Source: Rubrobacter_F sp035642415 (GTDB lineage: Bacteria > Actinomycetota > Rubrobacteria > Rubrobacterales > Rubrobacteraceae). From it: DNA of 43,712 nt. The notes under the pieces are model-generated. The model did no database searches, was not told the DNA's origin, and worked only from the letters and a program-made list of their open reading frames with translations. A program made the position numbers and the translations under genes. Location: assembly GCA_035642415.1 (NCBI GenBank), contig DASQSI010000064.1:1-43712 (forward strand), in the 5' to 3' direction. Shown here piece after piece: positions 15,620 to 25,318 of this stretch (its first letter is position 1; the number at the start of each line of letters is the position of its first letter).

Positions 15620-16810
15620 TTGCAGCCGTTGATAGCCGACGTGACCCAGTCTTTGGAGACTGACTACTATCTCATCGAAGAGCTCTTGACCAACGAGGAG
15701 CGCAAGCTTCGCAACAAAGTTCGCTCTTTTGCCGACCGTGAGGTCATACCCATAATCAACGACTATTGGAACAAGGAGACGTTCCCGTTCGAGCTCGTGC
15801 CCAAGATCGCCGAGTTAGCCATCGCCGGCACCACAATCCAGGGCTACGGGTGCCCGGGGCTAAGCCACCTAGCTGCCGGGATGGTGGCCACAGAGATGGC
15901 CCGCGGGGATGGCAGCCTCAACACCTTCTTTGGGGTCCACTCGGGGTTGGCGATGGGCTCTATCGCGATGCTCGGGAGCGAGGAACAAAAGCAGAAGTGG
16001 CTGCCCCCGATGGCGAAGCTGGAGAAGATAGGGGCCTTTGGGCTTACCGAAGCCAAGCACGGCTCCGACTCCGTGCGGCTAGAAACCAGCGTAAGACGCG
16101 AGGGCGACGAGTATGCCATAAACGGCGAGAAACGCTGGATCGGCAACGCTACCTTTGCTGATGTCACGATCATCTGGGCGCGCGACGAGAAGGGGGATAT
16201 CGGGGGCTACCTGGTCGAGAAGGACACCCCTGGTTTCTCCACCGAGCTCATAACCGGCAAGATGGGCAAAAGGGCTGTCTGGCAGCCGGACATAAAGCTG
16301 GAGGACGTACGCGTCCCCCTAGAGAACAAGCTCGAAGGGGCCAACACCTTCAAGGATACCAACAAGGTTCTCACCGCCACACGCGGGAACGTGGCCTGGG
16401 AGTGCGTAGGACACGCGGTCGCCTCCTACGAGGCGGCTTTAACCTATGCCAAAGAGAGGGAACAGTTTGGCAAGCCCATAGCCTCGTTCCAGATCATCCA
16501 ACAGAAGCTAGCGAGCATGCTAGCCGAGATCACGAGCATGCAGCTCCTTTGCTTCCGCCTCGCCCAGCTCCAAGAGCAGGGGAAGATGACCGGCCCGATG
16601 GCCTCCCTTGCTAAGATGCACAACGCCCGTAAGGCCAAGCAGGTCTGCGCTGAGGCGCGCGACATAATGGGTGGCAACGGCGTCTTGCTGGAGTATCACG
16701 TCGCGCGACACCTCGCGGACATGGAGATCGTCTACACCTACGAGGGGACCGACACCATCCAGGCGCTCATCATAGGTCGCGACGTCACCGGCATCTCAGC
16801 GTTCGTCTAA
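15620..16810 (+). CDS. Acyl-CoA dehydrogenase, glutaryl-CoA dehydrogenase/ACX4-like
   Basis: A 396-residue flavoprotein. FGLTEAKHGSDS (FAD/substrate), KRWIGNATFADV, REQFGKPIASFQIIQQKLA and the catalytic YEGTDTIQALIIGR (E375) are intact. The GCPGLS, NGEKRWIGN and DTNKVLTATR segments resemble plant ACX4 and the glutaryl-CoA dehydrogenase branch rather than classical medium-chain enzymes. It would oxidise a short-chain or dicarboxylic acyl-CoA. The TTG start has AAGGAG seven bases upstream and no better alternative. A perfect palindrome lies just upstream. It is divergent from the ligase and convergent with the next one. Confidence 0.92.
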   Translation: MQPLIADVTQSLETDYYLIEELLTNEERKLRNKVRSFADREVIPIINDYWNKETFPFELVPKIAELAIAGTTIQGYGCPGLSHLAAGMVATEMARGDGSLNTFFGVHSGLAMGSIAMLGSEEQKQKWLPPMAKLEKIGAFGLTEAKHGSDSVRLETSVRREGDEYAINGEKRWIGNATFADVTIIWARDEKGDIGGYLVEKDTPGFSTELITGKMGKRAVWQPDIKLEDVRVPLENKLEGANTFKDTNKVLTATRGNVAWECVGHAVASYEAALTYAKEREQFGKPIASFQIIQQKLASMLAEITSMQLLCFRLAQLQEQGKMTGPMASLAKMHNARKAKQVCAEARDIMGGNGVLLEYHVARHLADMEIVYTYEGTDTIQALIIGRDVTGISAFV

Positions 16811-16899
16811 ACCTAGAAAGCGAGTACACACCCTCCCCTTTCAAGCCAAGAACGGCTTCCCGGACATGGTACAAGGGGCTAGCAAGATCCGGCGCGCGG

Positions 16900-18444
16900 T
16901 TAGGAGGTTGGAGTCTTCTGCGCAGCCACCAGTTCGCGTTTTAGGATCTTGCCGGTTGCCGTCTTCGGCAGCTCGTCCATAAAGGTCACTCGGCGCGGGT
17001 ACTTGTAGGAAGCCAACCGTTCTTTGGTAAAGGTGATGACCTCCTCTTCTGTGGCCGACGCGCCCTCCTTCATGGCGACTACAGCGGCGACCTCCTCGCC
17101 AAGCTCCTCGTGCGGCACCCCGATCACGGCGACCTCGGCCACCCCTTCGTGCTCGTAGATGACCTCCTCGATCTCACGCGGGTAGACGTTGTAGCCGCCA
17201 CGGACGATCATGTCCTTCACCCGGTCCACTATGAAAACGAATCCATCCTGATCCATCGTCGCTATGTCCCCAGTGTGGAACCAGCCGTTCTTCATTGCCT
17301 CTGTGGTTTCCTCAAGCTTTTTGTAGTAGCCCTTCATGACGTGGTGGCCTTTGAGAACCAGCTCCCCGCGCTCCTCGGGTGGGACCTCGTTGTCCTCGTC
17401 GTCCACCACCCTCGCCTCAGTGCCCCAGATGGGGAGCCCTATAGAGCCAACCTTGCGCTGCTCTTTAGAGCGGTTGAAGCAGGCCGTCGGGCTCGTTTCG
17501 GAGAGACCGTACCCCTCAAGTATGACGATCCCGAACCTCTCCTCGGATTCCTTGAGCACCTCGATCGGCATCGAAGCCCCGCCCGACACCCCGAGCCGCA
17601 AACTCGACGTGTCGTACTCGTCGAGCTCTGGGTGTCTGAGAAGATACTGGTACATGGTCGGTACGCCTTGGAAGACGGTGACGGCCGCGCTTTGTACGGC
17701 CTTCAAGACGGCTTCCGGCTCGAAGCGCGGGACGAGGACGATCGTGCTGCTGCTGTAGACAAAGGCGTTCATCACGCAGGTCTGACCGAAGATGTGGAAG
17801 AGCGGCAAGACGGCTATGCCTACGTCGTTTTCTTTGAGCCCGAGAAGCTTGTCAGCGTTGCAGAAAGCGTTCATAAACATATTTGAGTGGGTGAGCTCGG
17901 CGCCCTTGGGCCTGCCGGTTGTACCGCTCGTGTAGATCACAACCGCTGTATCGTCCGGCATGGGCTGCGCCATCTCGTACTCAGATGAGCTCTCCGTCAA
18001 CAGCTCGTCAAAGCTACGCGTCCCCTCGAACACTCCCTCGCCATCAGGTTGCTCCACGACGATTAGGTTCTTACACCCTTCGGCCTCGTCGAAACCTTTC
18101 TTCGCCTCGTCGAGGGAGTCCTCCCACGCGACGAGGGCTACGGCATCTGAGTCGTCGAGATGGTAGGTGACCTCAGGGCCTTTGAGAAGCACGTTTAGCG
18201 GTACCACTGACGCCCCGACGTTAAGGATGCCGTAGTAGGCGATGGCGAATTGAGGAACGTTCGGGACCATCAGGGCGACCTTGTCATCCGGCTCGATGCC
18301 TAAGGAGACGAGAGCATTGGCGAACTTCTTCGCAGCCGCCCCCAGCTCGGCGTAAGTGAAGATGGTGTCGTCCAGGATCAACGCCGGCTTCTCAGGCCTG
18401 TTCTTGACGCTATCCTCGAGTATTACCGCCAGATTCAACGTCAT
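16900..18444 (-). CDS. Long-chain fatty acid-CoA ligase
   Basis: A 514-residue AMP-forming ligase of normal length. It has the P-loop IYTSGTTGRPKGAELTH, LPLFHIFGQTCVMN, GGASMP, EGYGLSETSP, GWFHTGDIA, DRVKDMIVRGGYNVYPREIE and the C-terminal KTATGKILKRE with the acyl-adenylation lysine. It activates fatty or other carboxylic acids with CoA. The ATG at 18444 has GGAGGAG upstream. It lies 15 bases after an SDR gene on the same strand, at the head of a long minus-strand run that leads back to the thiolase, and is probably part of that operon. Confidence 0.92.
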   Translation of the reverse strand: MTLNLAVILEDSVKNRPEKPALILDDTIFTYAELGAAAKKFANALVSLGIEPDDKVALMVPNVPQFAIAYYGILNVGASVVPLNVLLKGPEVTYHLDDSDAVALVAWEDSLDEAKKGFDEAEGCKNLIVVEQPDGEGVFEGTRSFDELLTESSSEYEMAQPMPDDTAVVIYTSGTTGRPKGAELTHSNMFMNAFCNADKLLGLKENDVGIAVLPLFHIFGQTCVMNAFVYSSSTIVLVPRFEPEAVLKAVQSAAVTVFQGVPTMYQYLLRHPELDEYDTSSLRLGVSGGASMPIEVLKESEERFGIVILEGYGLSETSPTACFNRSKEQRKVGSIGLPIWGTEARVVDDEDNEVPPEERGELVLKGHHVMKGYYKKLEETTEAMKNGWFHTGDIATMDQDGFVFIVDRVKDMIVRGGYNVYPREIEEVIYEHEGVAEVAVIGVPHEELGEEVAAVVAMKEGASATEEEVITFTKERLASYKYPRRVTFMDELPKTATGKILKRELVAAQKTPTS

Positions 18445-18459
18445 GGTTGTTCTCCTCCC

Positions 18460-19260
18460 TCACCAGGCCGTCTGACCCCCGTCAACGACCACCGTCTGGC
18501 CTGTCATGTATGCGGCGGCGGGAGAGGCCAAGAAGACTATCGCGCCCTTCAGGTCCTCAGGCCCGCCGAAGCGGTGCATGGGGATGTCTTCGAGCATCCG
18601 GTCTTCGAATTGCTCGATCAGGCCGCTGCTCATCTTGGTTGGGAACCAGCCCGGCGCGATGGCGTTGACGTTTATGTTGTGCCGCGCCCACGCGGTGGCG
18701 AGAGTGCGGGTCATCGAGATTATGGCGCCCTTACTCGTGTTGTATCCGATCGTCTGCATGTAGTCGGGGTGACCACCGACGAGCCCAGCCACCGAGGAAA
18801 CGCTGATGATGCGCCCACCTTCGCCACGCTCGATCATACGCCTTCCCACCGCCTGGCTCATCAGGAACGTTCCGTGCACGTTGACCCGCACCACGAGGTC
18901 GAACTTCTCAAGCGGCATCTCCTCCGCGGGAGCTCCCCAGGTCGCCCCGCTGTTGTTGACGAGGATATCTATGGCGCCGAAGGTTTCTTCGGCCTCCTTT
19001 ACGGCGTTCTCAACGTCTTCGCGATCCGTGACGTCGCAGGCCACAGCCAACGCCTTACCGCCACGATCTTCTATCTCTGCCTTCACCTCCTCCAGCGTCT
19101 CTAGCTTGCGAGAGCACAGGACTACGTTCGCCCCGACGTCGGAGAGGGCCTCAGCCATGTATTGCCCCAGGCCCCGGCCCCCGCCGGTGACCACGGCTGT
19201 CTTACCGTCGAGGCGGAACAGGTCTAAAACGTTCGTCCGCGCGTTTGATTCGGTACCCAC
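18460..19260 (-). CDS. SDR oxidoreductase (3-oxoacyl-ACP reductase/gluconate 5-dehydrogenase-like)
   Basis: A 266-residue classical SDR with TGGGRGLG (cofactor), NNSGATW, the catalytic Ser in SVSSVAG and the full GYNTSKGA (YxxxK), and a C-terminal GQTVVVDGGQ. It probably reduces or oxidises a hydroxyacyl intermediate with NAD(P). It sits between a ligase and a thioesterase in the catabolic run, so a 3-hydroxyacyl or similar substrate is likely, but the exact one is not readable. The GTG at 19260 lies behind AGGAGT. Unlike the paralogue at 12616-13437, its catalytic tetrad is conventional. Confidence 0.88.
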   Translation of the reverse strand: MGTESNARTNVLDLFRLDGKTAVVTGGGRGLGQYMAEALSDVGANVVLCSRKLETLEEVKAEIEDRGGKALAVACDVTDREDVENAVKEAEETFGAIDILVNNSGATWGAPAEEMPLEKFDLVVRVNVHGTFLMSQAVGRRMIERGEGGRIISVSSVAGLVGGHPDYMQTIGYNTSKGAIISMTRTLATAWARHNINVNAIAPGWFPTKMSSGLIEQFEDRMLEDIPMHRFGGPEDLKGAIVFLASPAAAYMTGQTVVVDGGQTAW

Positions 19261-19308
19261 CCTCGCGTACTCCTTTCTCTCTTATCCAGCTCACTCTATA
19301 CATCTCGA

Positions 19309-19758
19309 TCACACGATCGGATTGCCCCGCTTCTCGAAGATCCTGAACGATCCCGTGCCCATCGCAACCAAGTCGCCCTGTTCGTCGTAGACTCTCCCTT
19401 CGGCGGTCGCCGTCCTGTGAGTTCGGTGCACGACCTCGCCATAGCACGTGATCCGTCCCTCGCTGACGGATCCCAGGAAATGCACGTTCATCTGCGTCGT
19501 CGCCGTCCTCGAGTTCACGAGCGACACCACAGAGAGCCCCATGGCGTTGTCTATAAGCGTGGCGTAGACGCCGCCGTGCAGGCTCCCATTGCCGTTGAGG
19601 TGTATCTGCCCGGTGTCGATGTACAGGATAGCGCGCCCCGGCTCGACATCTTCGACCCTGGCCTCGATGTGCTTCGAGAACTCGACCTTCTCGTCGAAGT
19701 ATGAGACCAGTTGTTCGAGCTGTTTCTGGTTCAGCACGCCCTTGCTATCGTCGGTCAC
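19309..19758 (-). CDS. PaaI-family hot-dog thioesterase
   Basis: A 149-residue hot-dog protein with NGNGSLHGGVYATLIDNAMGLS, the PaaI/YdiI signature (HGG followed by LID), and VHFLGSVSEGRITCYGEV. It likely hydrolyses acyl-CoA to recycle CoA. Its GTG start overlaps the stop codon of the 3-hydroxyacyl-CoA dehydrogenase (GTGA), a sign of translational coupling. It should work with the beta-oxidation enzymes upstream. The AGGAGG-like site is inside the dehydrogenase's last codons. Confidence 0.88.
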   Translation of the reverse strand: MTDDSKGVLNQKQLEQLVSYFDEKVEFSKHIEARVEDVEPGRAILYIDTGQIHLNGNGSLHGGVYATLIDNAMGLSVVSLVNSRTATTQMNVHFLGSVSEGRITCYGEVVHRTHRTATAEGRVYDEQGDLVAMGTGSFRIFEKRGNPIV

Positions 19759-20657
19759 GATCCTCCTTTACGCTGGCCCTGCTCGTCGTACTCGTACCAG
19801 CCCTTGCCGGTCTTACGCCCTAGCTCGCCCTTCTCGTACTTCTCGACGACCGACTTCTTAGGCTTCATGCTCTCGTCACCGGTGTCCTCGTAGCGATCCA
19901 TCCTGACGTGGTAGTTAACGTCTATGCCGGTAAAGTCCATGAGCTCGAACGGACCCATCGGATGGCCCAGGGCCGTCTTGCACGCTGTGTCTATGTCCTC
20001 AAAGGAGGACACGCCAGCTTCGTAAAGATCGACGGCCTCGTCCATGAGGGCACCTAAGATGCGGTTCGCGACGAAGCCGGAGACCTCCTTCTCGAGCACG
20101 ACGGGCGATTTGCCGATCCTGCGGGTCAACTCGACGGCGGTTTCTATGGTAGCGTCCGAGGTTTCGGGGTTCCTGACCACCTCGACGCACTTCATGACGA
20201 GCGCGGGGTTGAAGAAGTGCATGTTGCACACTCGATCGGGCCGCTTCGTAGCGTCGGCGATGCGGCTGCTCACGATGGTCGAGGAGTTGGTCGCCAGTAT
20301 CGCGTGCTCGGGAGCCGCCTCGTTGAGCTCGGCAAAGATCTCGCGCTTCACGTCGAGCCTCTCGACGGCGGCCTCGATGACGTAGTCGGCGTCTGCGGCG
20401 GCGCCTTGGAGGTCGGGGGTAAAGGTCATCCTGTCGAAGGCCGCGTCTACCTTTTCTTGCTCGATTCGACCCTTCTCGACGTTGCGGGACATGCGGTCCT
20501 TTAGCTGCTCCTGCGCTTTCTTCAGGGCGTCTTCGTCTAGGTCTTGGACGGCCACGTCGTAGCCGGCTAGGGCGCAAACCATCCCGATCTGGGAACCCAT
20601 CGCTCCCGCCCCGACGACGAGAATCTTGCGCACGTTCTCAATTCTCGGCTCCGCCAC
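19755..20657 (-). CDS. 3-hydroxyacyl-CoA dehydrogenase (first paralogue)
   Basis: A 300-residue stand-alone FadB2/PaaH-type dehydrogenase that oxidises L-3-hydroxyacyl-CoA with NAD. It has the Rossmann GAGAMGSQ, ATNSSTI, the catalytic His in MHFFNPA, and the C-terminal domain GHPMGPFELMDFTGID with GKGWYEY. It starts with GTG at 20657, 3 bases after the enoyl-CoA hydratase stop, and overlaps the thioesterase downstream. Together with the hydratase it performs consecutive beta-oxidation steps. A close paralogue lies on the other side of the hydratase. Confidence 0.93.
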   Translation of the reverse strand: MAEPRIENVRKILVVGAGAMGSQIGMVCALAGYDVAVQDLDEDALKKAQEQLKDRMSRNVEKGRIEQEKVDAAFDRMTFTPDLQGAAADADYVIEAAVERLDVKREIFAELNEAAPEHAILATNSSTIVSSRIADATKRPDRVCNMHFFNPALVMKCVEVVRNPETSDATIETAVELTRRIGKSPVVLEKEVSGFVANRILGALMDEAVDLYEAGVSSFEDIDTACKTALGHPMGPFELMDFTGIDVNYHVRMDRYEDTGDESMKPKKSVVEKYEKGELGRKTGKGWYEYDEQGQRKGGS

Positions 20658-20660
20658 CTG

Positions 20661-21440
20661 CTACTTCCCCTTGAACTCTGGCTCGCGCTTCTCGAGGAAG
20701 GCCGACGTGCCTTCCCGCTTATCCTCGCTCGTGAGGAGTACGGCCTGGGCCAACCTCTCGATGACGAGGCCCGTCTTCAAGTCAGTCTCGAAGCCGGTTC
20801 GTATGGCGAGCTTGGCGAGCCGTATCGCGAGCGGACCTTTGGACATTATCGACCGGGCCGTCTCTCGTACGGCGTCCACGAGCTCGTCAGACGAGATTAC
20901 CCGCGTTACCAGACCCACCCGGTGCGCTTCTTCTGCGCCTATGATCTCGCCGGTCAGGATCATCTCCGTAGCCTTGCCCTTGCCGACGAGCCGAGCGAGC
21001 CGCTGGGTGCCCCCCGCGCCAGGGATGATGGAGAGGTTGACCTCCGGCTGCCCGAACCTCGCGTTCTCCGAAGCGATCCTTATGTCGCAGGCCATCGCCA
21101 GCTCGCAACCACCACCCAGCGCCAGGCCGTTCACCGCCGCGATGGTCGGCTTCTCGTAGTCCTCTATCTCGTCGTAGACGGCCTGCATGAGGGAGGCAAG
21201 GGCGTCTAGGAACGTGCGCTCGCGCAGCTCGTTAATATCCGCACCTGCGGCGAAGGCTCTGTCGCCCGCCCCGGTAAAGACCACGACGCCTACCTCGTCG
21301 TCGTACCTGAACTCGGCGAGTGCCCCGCGGACATCGCCTAGGACCTGCGTGCTTAGGGCGTTGCGGACGTCGGGGCGGTTTATGGTGATCGTGCCAACGT
21401 TCTCCTCGACCGAAGTGAGGATCGTCTCGTACTCGGCCAC
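20661..21440 (-). CDS. Enoyl-CoA hydratase
   Basis: A 259-residue crotonase. The oxyanion-hole segment AFAAGADI and GLALGGGCELAMACD carry the first catalytic Glu, and FGQPEVNLSIIPGAGGTQRL carries the second. Both acids are present, consistent with true hydratase activity on trans-2-enoyl-CoA. It is flanked by two 3-hydroxyacyl-CoA dehydrogenases with 3- and 15-base gaps, so it is part of a compact beta-oxidation operon. The start is GTG at 21440 behind an AGGAAAGGAG-like site. Confidence 0.93.
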   Translation of the reverse strand: MAEYETILTSVEENVGTITINRPDVRNALSTQVLGDVRGALAEFRYDDEVGVVVFTGAGDRAFAAGADINELRERTFLDALASLMQAVYDEIEDYEKPTIAAVNGLALGGGCELAMACDIRIASENARFGQPEVNLSIIPGAGGTQRLARLVGKGKATEMILTGEIIGAEEAHRVGLVTRVISSDELVDAVRETARSIMSKGPLAIRLAKLAIRTGFETDLKTGLVIERLAQAVLLTSEDKREGTSAFLEKREPEFKGK

Positions 21441-21455
21441 TCTTTCGCTCCTTTC

Positions 21456-22328
21456 CTAGCGGACGATGTCGCCGTTTTCGCCGTACTCATAGACGCCACG
21501 GCCCGACTTTTTGCCGAGGTGCCCGGCAGCGACCAACTTGTGGAGCAAAGGCGAGGGACGATACTTCTCCCCGAGCATCTCGCGCAGGTACTCCAGGTTT
21601 CTCAGGCGGGTATCGAGACCAACGAGGTCGGCGAGCTCTAATGGGCCCATCGGGTAGCCCAGACCGAGCTTGAGAGCCTTGTCTATATCCGCGGCGCTCG
21701 CCACACCCTCGACGAGCATATTCATCGCCTCGTTACCTACCAAGCAGTTGATTCTGCTTGCCACAAAACCCGGGAATTCGTTGACCTCAACGGTCTCCTT
21801 GCCCATCTTCTCAGCGGCGTCCCGAGCAATCTTTACCGTCTCGTCGGTCGTCTCTAGGCCTCTGATCAGCTCCACGAGCTTCATCCGGTGCGCAGGGTTG
21901 AAGAAGTGCATGGCGATACAGCGATCGGGCCGGTTCGTCCCGGCAGCGATCTCCGTCGGGCTCATCGTCGAGGTGTTCGTCGCCAGGACCGTCTCCGGCT
22001 TGCACAGCTCGTCGAACTTCTTGAATAAATCGAGCTTGAGGTCCATCTTCTCGGGTACAGCCTCTATGACGAGATCAGCTCCCGAGACGGCCTCCTCCGG
22101 GTCTTCGGTCGTAAAGATGCGGTCCAGAGCTTTTTGCATCTCCCCCTCTTCGAGATTACCCTTCTCGACCGCTTTGTTCATCTCCTTCTCGATACTCTGC
22201 GCGGCACTCTCGAGGGCTTCGCCGCTGACGTCCTGCAACCTCACCCCGAAGCCGCCTACCGCCGCCGCGTGGGCTATGCCCCTACCCATAGCCCCCGCCC
22301 CGACGATGGCCACCTTCTCGGCTTCCAT
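21456..22328 (-). CDS. 3-hydroxyacyl-CoA dehydrogenase (second paralogue)
   Basis: A 290-residue paralogue with GAGAMGRG, ATNTSTMSPTEIA, the catalytic His in MHFFNPAHRMKLVELI, and GYPMGPLELADLVGLD. The KKSGRGVYEY ending is typical of 3-hydroxybutyryl-CoA dehydrogenases. Two such enzymes in one operon suggest different chain length or a branched/hydroxylated substrate. It starts with ATG at 22328, 4 bases after the ligase stop codon. The ribosome site, AAGGAG, falls inside the ligase's final codons. Confidence 0.93.
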   Translation of the reverse strand: MEAEKVAIVGAGAMGRGIAHAAAVGGFGVRLQDVSGEALESAAQSIEKEMNKAVEKGNLEEGEMQKALDRIFTTEDPEEAVSGADLVIEAVPEKMDLKLDLFKKFDELCKPETVLATNTSTMSPTEIAAGTNRPDRCIAMHFFNPAHRMKLVELIRGLETTDETVKIARDAAEKMGKETVEVNEFPGFVASRINCLVGNEAMNMLVEGVASAADIDKALKLGLGYPMGPLELADLVGLDTRLRNLEYLREMLGEKYRPSPLLHKLVAAGHLGKKSGRGVYEYGENGDIVR

Positions 22329-22332
22329 GCGC

Positions 22333-23940
22333 TTATCCAGAGCTCCTTACTCCTTCGGTTTCGAGCGCCTCCGTCGCCATCTCCTTCAGCTCCTCGCGCT
22401 TGACCTTGACGCCGTTGGCGCTTTCGGTCTTCGGGAAGTCGGGGAGGGCGATGACCCGCTGCGGCACCTTGAACTTCGCCAGGTGCTTCCGGCACAGCTC
22501 CAGAATCTCGTCCTCATCGAACCCCTGGCCTTCTTCGGCAACCACGAAGCCGATCGCTACGGTGCCTCTTTCGGCGGTAACCCCTACCACCTGCGCCTCG
22601 GCGATGCTAGACAAGCTTTCGAGGTAGCCCTCGATCTCCCGAGGACTTACCAGAAAGCCCCCCAGGCGTAAAGCGTCCCCGATCCGGCTGAGGTAAACGA
22701 AGCCGTACTCCGTCAGGTAGCCTAGATCGCCGGTGCGCACGTACCCGTCGTCGGTAAAGTTCTCCTTCTCGGCCTCCGGGTCGCCCATGTAACCGATCAT
22801 GATGTTTAGTCCCCGGACCTCCAGCTCCCCGGACTCCTCCGGAGGGAGCAACTCATCAGTCTCCCGGTCGCGTACCCGCACCTCGATATCCTCAGAGCTG
22901 GGGACACCTCCCGCCAGAGCCCGCCGTTCGGCTTCAGCCTCCGCAGGCTGGTGGGCCATCAGGGCTTGAACCTCGGTGGAGCCGTAGCATTGGTAGAACC
23001 TCTTGCCCCAAGAATCGCCCATTGCGACCGTCTCCTCGCCCCCTCTGTTGAAGCTGGCGAAGCCCGCCTCTTTAAGCGACGAGATGCGCTTGGGGTGTGG
23101 GCTAGCGGCCTCCAGGATGCGAAGCAGCATCTCGTCGGAGCCGTTAAGATGGGTGATCCGGTGGGCCTCTATGAGCCGTACAGCCGCCTCCGCGTCGAAG
23201 ACCGGCATGAGCACGCAGGGTCTGCCGGCGGCGAGCGTGCCCATGATCGAGTTGAACCCGAAGACCCCGCAGAAAGGCAGCACGCCTAAAGTTACGCAGT
23301 CATCCTCTCCATAGCGGAACGCGCCCGCGATAGCCCGGGCGTGGCTCGCTATCCCTCTCTGAGAGTGCAGGACGAGCTTCGGAGCGGAGGTAGTGCCCGA
23401 GGATGTGAAGACGTTGCACGAGGCCTCCGGGAAGCTCAGGTCCTCCTCGAGGGGCTCCGCATCAAGCAGGTCCTCGTAGAGGACCGCATCTCTCCCGGAA
23501 GCCGGTGGCTTCCCTCCACCCACCAGGATCTCGGTCCCTAGCTCCGGCGTGCTTGTGGGATCCACTTCCTTCAGGATGGAAGAGAAGTCTATGCCCTTAA
23601 AGTGCGGCGCGTAGACGAGCGCCCGAGCATCGGAGCGGGACAGGATATCCTCCACCTCGTGGGCGCGGAACCTCGTATTCAGGGCCACCGCCACCACCCC
23701 GAGGCGCGCCAGGGCAAACTCCAGCTCGACCGCGGCGAAGAGGTTCGGCAGCCAGACTGCAACCTTATCCCCCGCCCCAATCCCCAGCCGCGCGAGGCCG
23801 CCGGCAAGAAAGTGGGAGCGCTCCTCGAGCCCCGCGAATGTCAGCGTCTCATCATCGCAAGTCAGGGCGGTCTCGTCGCCGTGTTCGCCGGTGAGCTTTG
23901 TCAGAAGGTTGGGCAAGGTCTCGGGTCTTTCCCCCGTCAT
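22333..23940 (-). CDS. AMP-dependent acyl/aryl-CoA ligase
   Basis: A 535-residue acyl-adenylating enzyme with a variant P-loop (FTSSGTTSAPKLVLHSQRG), LGVLPFCGVFGFNS, YQCYGSTEVQALMA, DGYVRTGDLGYL and the C-terminal KTESANGVKVKREEL. The variant motifs resemble cyclohexanecarboxylate/benzoate-type ligases more than FadD. The substrate may therefore be a medium-chain, cyclic or aromatic acid. Its ATG at 23940 has GAGGAGAAGAGG upstream. It heads the hydratase/dehydrogenase group, following the thiolase gene. Confidence 0.88.
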   Translation of the reverse strand: MTGERPETLPNLLTKLTGEHGDETALTCDDETLTFAGLEERSHFLAGGLARLGIGAGDKVAVWLPNLFAAVELEFALARLGVVAVALNTRFRAHEVEDILSRSDARALVYAPHFKGIDFSSILKEVDPTSTPELGTEILVGGGKPPASGRDAVLYEDLLDAEPLEEDLSFPEASCNVFTSSGTTSAPKLVLHSQRGIASHARAIAGAFRYGEDDCVTLGVLPFCGVFGFNSIMGTLAAGRPCVLMPVFDAEAAVRLIEAHRITHLNGSDEMLLRILEAASPHPKRISSLKEAGFASFNRGGEETVAMGDSWGKRFYQCYGSTEVQALMAHQPAEAEAERRALAGGVPSSEDIEVRVRDRETDELLPPEESGELEVRGLNIMIGYMGDPEAEKENFTDDGYVRTGDLGYLTEYGFVYLSRIGDALRLGGFLVSPREIEGYLESLSSIAEAQVVGVTAERGTVAIGFVVAEEGQGFDEDEILELCRKHLAKFKVPQRVIALPDFPKTESANGVKVKREELKEMATEALETEGVRSSG

Positions 23941-24043
23941 CCTCTTCTCCTCTTGATCGTCGCGCGGCTTCCGTCTAGCCGAAAGTCCGTATGCCCGTCA
24001 AGTCCGGTGTTCGTGCAACCCGCCCGATGGAACGTCGGGCCGA

Positions 24044-25318
24044 TCACGCCGCCTTCTCCACGATCATGGCGATGCCTTGCCCGACGCCGATGCACATGCT
24101 CGCCAGACCAAACTGGACTTCGGGCCTACGCCCCATCTCGTGCAAGAGGGTGGTGAGTATCCTGGCCCCCGAGCAACCTATGGGGTGACCGAGCGCGATA
24201 GCTCCCCCGTTCGGGTTCAACCGTTCGTCCTCAGGGCCCATTCCCCACTCGTAAAGCACGGCCAGGACCTGTGCGGCGAAGGCCTCGTTAAGCTCGATAA
24301 GGCCTACATCGTCCAATGAGAGCCCCGCCCGCTCCAAAGCCTTCTTCGTAGCGAGCACCGGCCCTATCCCCATCACCTGCGGCGGCACGCCGGCCACGGC
24401 CATGCTCCTTATCCTGGCTATGGGCTTGAGACCATGGGCTCGGGCGAACTCTCCCGAGACCACGAGCGTCGCCGCAGCCCCATCGTTTAAGGGGCTGGAG
24501 TTGCCAGCCGTGACGGTCCCGCCTTCCTTGAAGGCGGGCGGGAGCTTGGCGAGCTTCTCCTGGGAGGTGTCGCGCCTTGGGACCTCGTCGGCCTCGACCA
24601 ACTCCTCGCTCTTACGGGTCTTCACCGGGACGGAGACGATCTCCTCCCTAAAGCGCTTCTCGTCGGTAGCCTCCACGGCCTTCTGGTGGCTCCTCAGGGC
24701 GAAGCGGTCCTGCTTCTCCCGGGAGATATCGTACTTACGGGCAAGGCCTTCGGGCCGCTCCTGCTCGGAAGTAACAGCGTAGCGCTCCTCGGCCAGGTTC
24801 TCGGCGGTCTGCCCCAAAGAGTCGGTATACCCCCTCTCCTCCATCTTTGGGTTGACGAAGCGCCAGCCTAGGGTCGTGTCATACATGGTCATACTGCCGG
24901 TAGGGAAGCCGCGTTCGGGCTTGGGCACCGCCCAGGGCGCCCGGCTCATAGACTCAACCCCGGCCCCGATATAAGCGTGGGCCTCCCCGAGCATGATGGC
25001 CCGCGCTGCGTTTGCCACGGCGTCTAGCCCCGAGCCGCAGAGGCGGTTGATGGTCGTTCCGCTAACCTCTTCTGGGAAGCCTGCCAAGAGAAGGGCCATT
25101 CTGGCCACGTTGCGGTTGTCTTCTCCGGCTTGGTTGGCGCAGCCCATGTAGACGTCTTCTATCTCCTCGGGCAACACGCCGGTCCTCTCCATGAGGGCCT
25201 GTAGGACAAGGGCGGCCAGATCGTCTGGCCGTACGGGGCTTAAGGCTCCACCTTGCTTGCCCAAAGGTGTGCGTACTGCCCCCACGATGAGGGCTTCCTC
25301 TAAGCCTCTGTCAGCCAC
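24044..25318 (-). CDS. Acetyl-CoA C-acyltransferase (thiolase)
   Basis: A 424-residue degradative thiolase that cleaves 3-ketoacyl-CoA to acetyl-CoA. Landmarks are the acyl-accepting Cys in NRLCGSGLDAV (about residue 94), ELNEAFAAQ, NPNGGAIALGHPIGCSGAR (His) and CIGVGQG (second Cys). I take the GTG at 25318, where AAAGGGAG precedes and the protein begins ADRGLEEALIVGAVRTP. A longer frame to 25423 is open but has no family resemblance. It completes the beta-oxidation set. Confidence 0.94.
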   Translation of the reverse strand: MADRGLEEALIVGAVRTPLGKQGGALSPVRPDDLAALVLQALMERTGVLPEEIEDVYMGCANQAGEDNRNVARMALLLAGFPEEVSGTTINRLCGSGLDAVANAARAIMLGEAHAYIGAGVESMSRAPWAVPKPERGFPTGSMTMYDTTLGWRFVNPKMEERGYTDSLGQTAENLAEERYAVTSEQERPEGLARKYDISREKQDRFALRSHQKAVEATDEKRFREEIVSVPVKTRKSEELVEADEVPRRDTSQEKLAKLPPAFKEGGTVTAGNSSPLNDGAAATLVVSGEFARAHGLKPIARIRSMAVAGVPPQVMGIGPVLATKKALERAGLSLDDVGLIELNEAFAAQVLAVLYEWGMGPEDERLNPNGGAIALGHPIGCSGARILTTLLHEMGRRPEVQFGLASMCIGVGQGIAMIVEKAA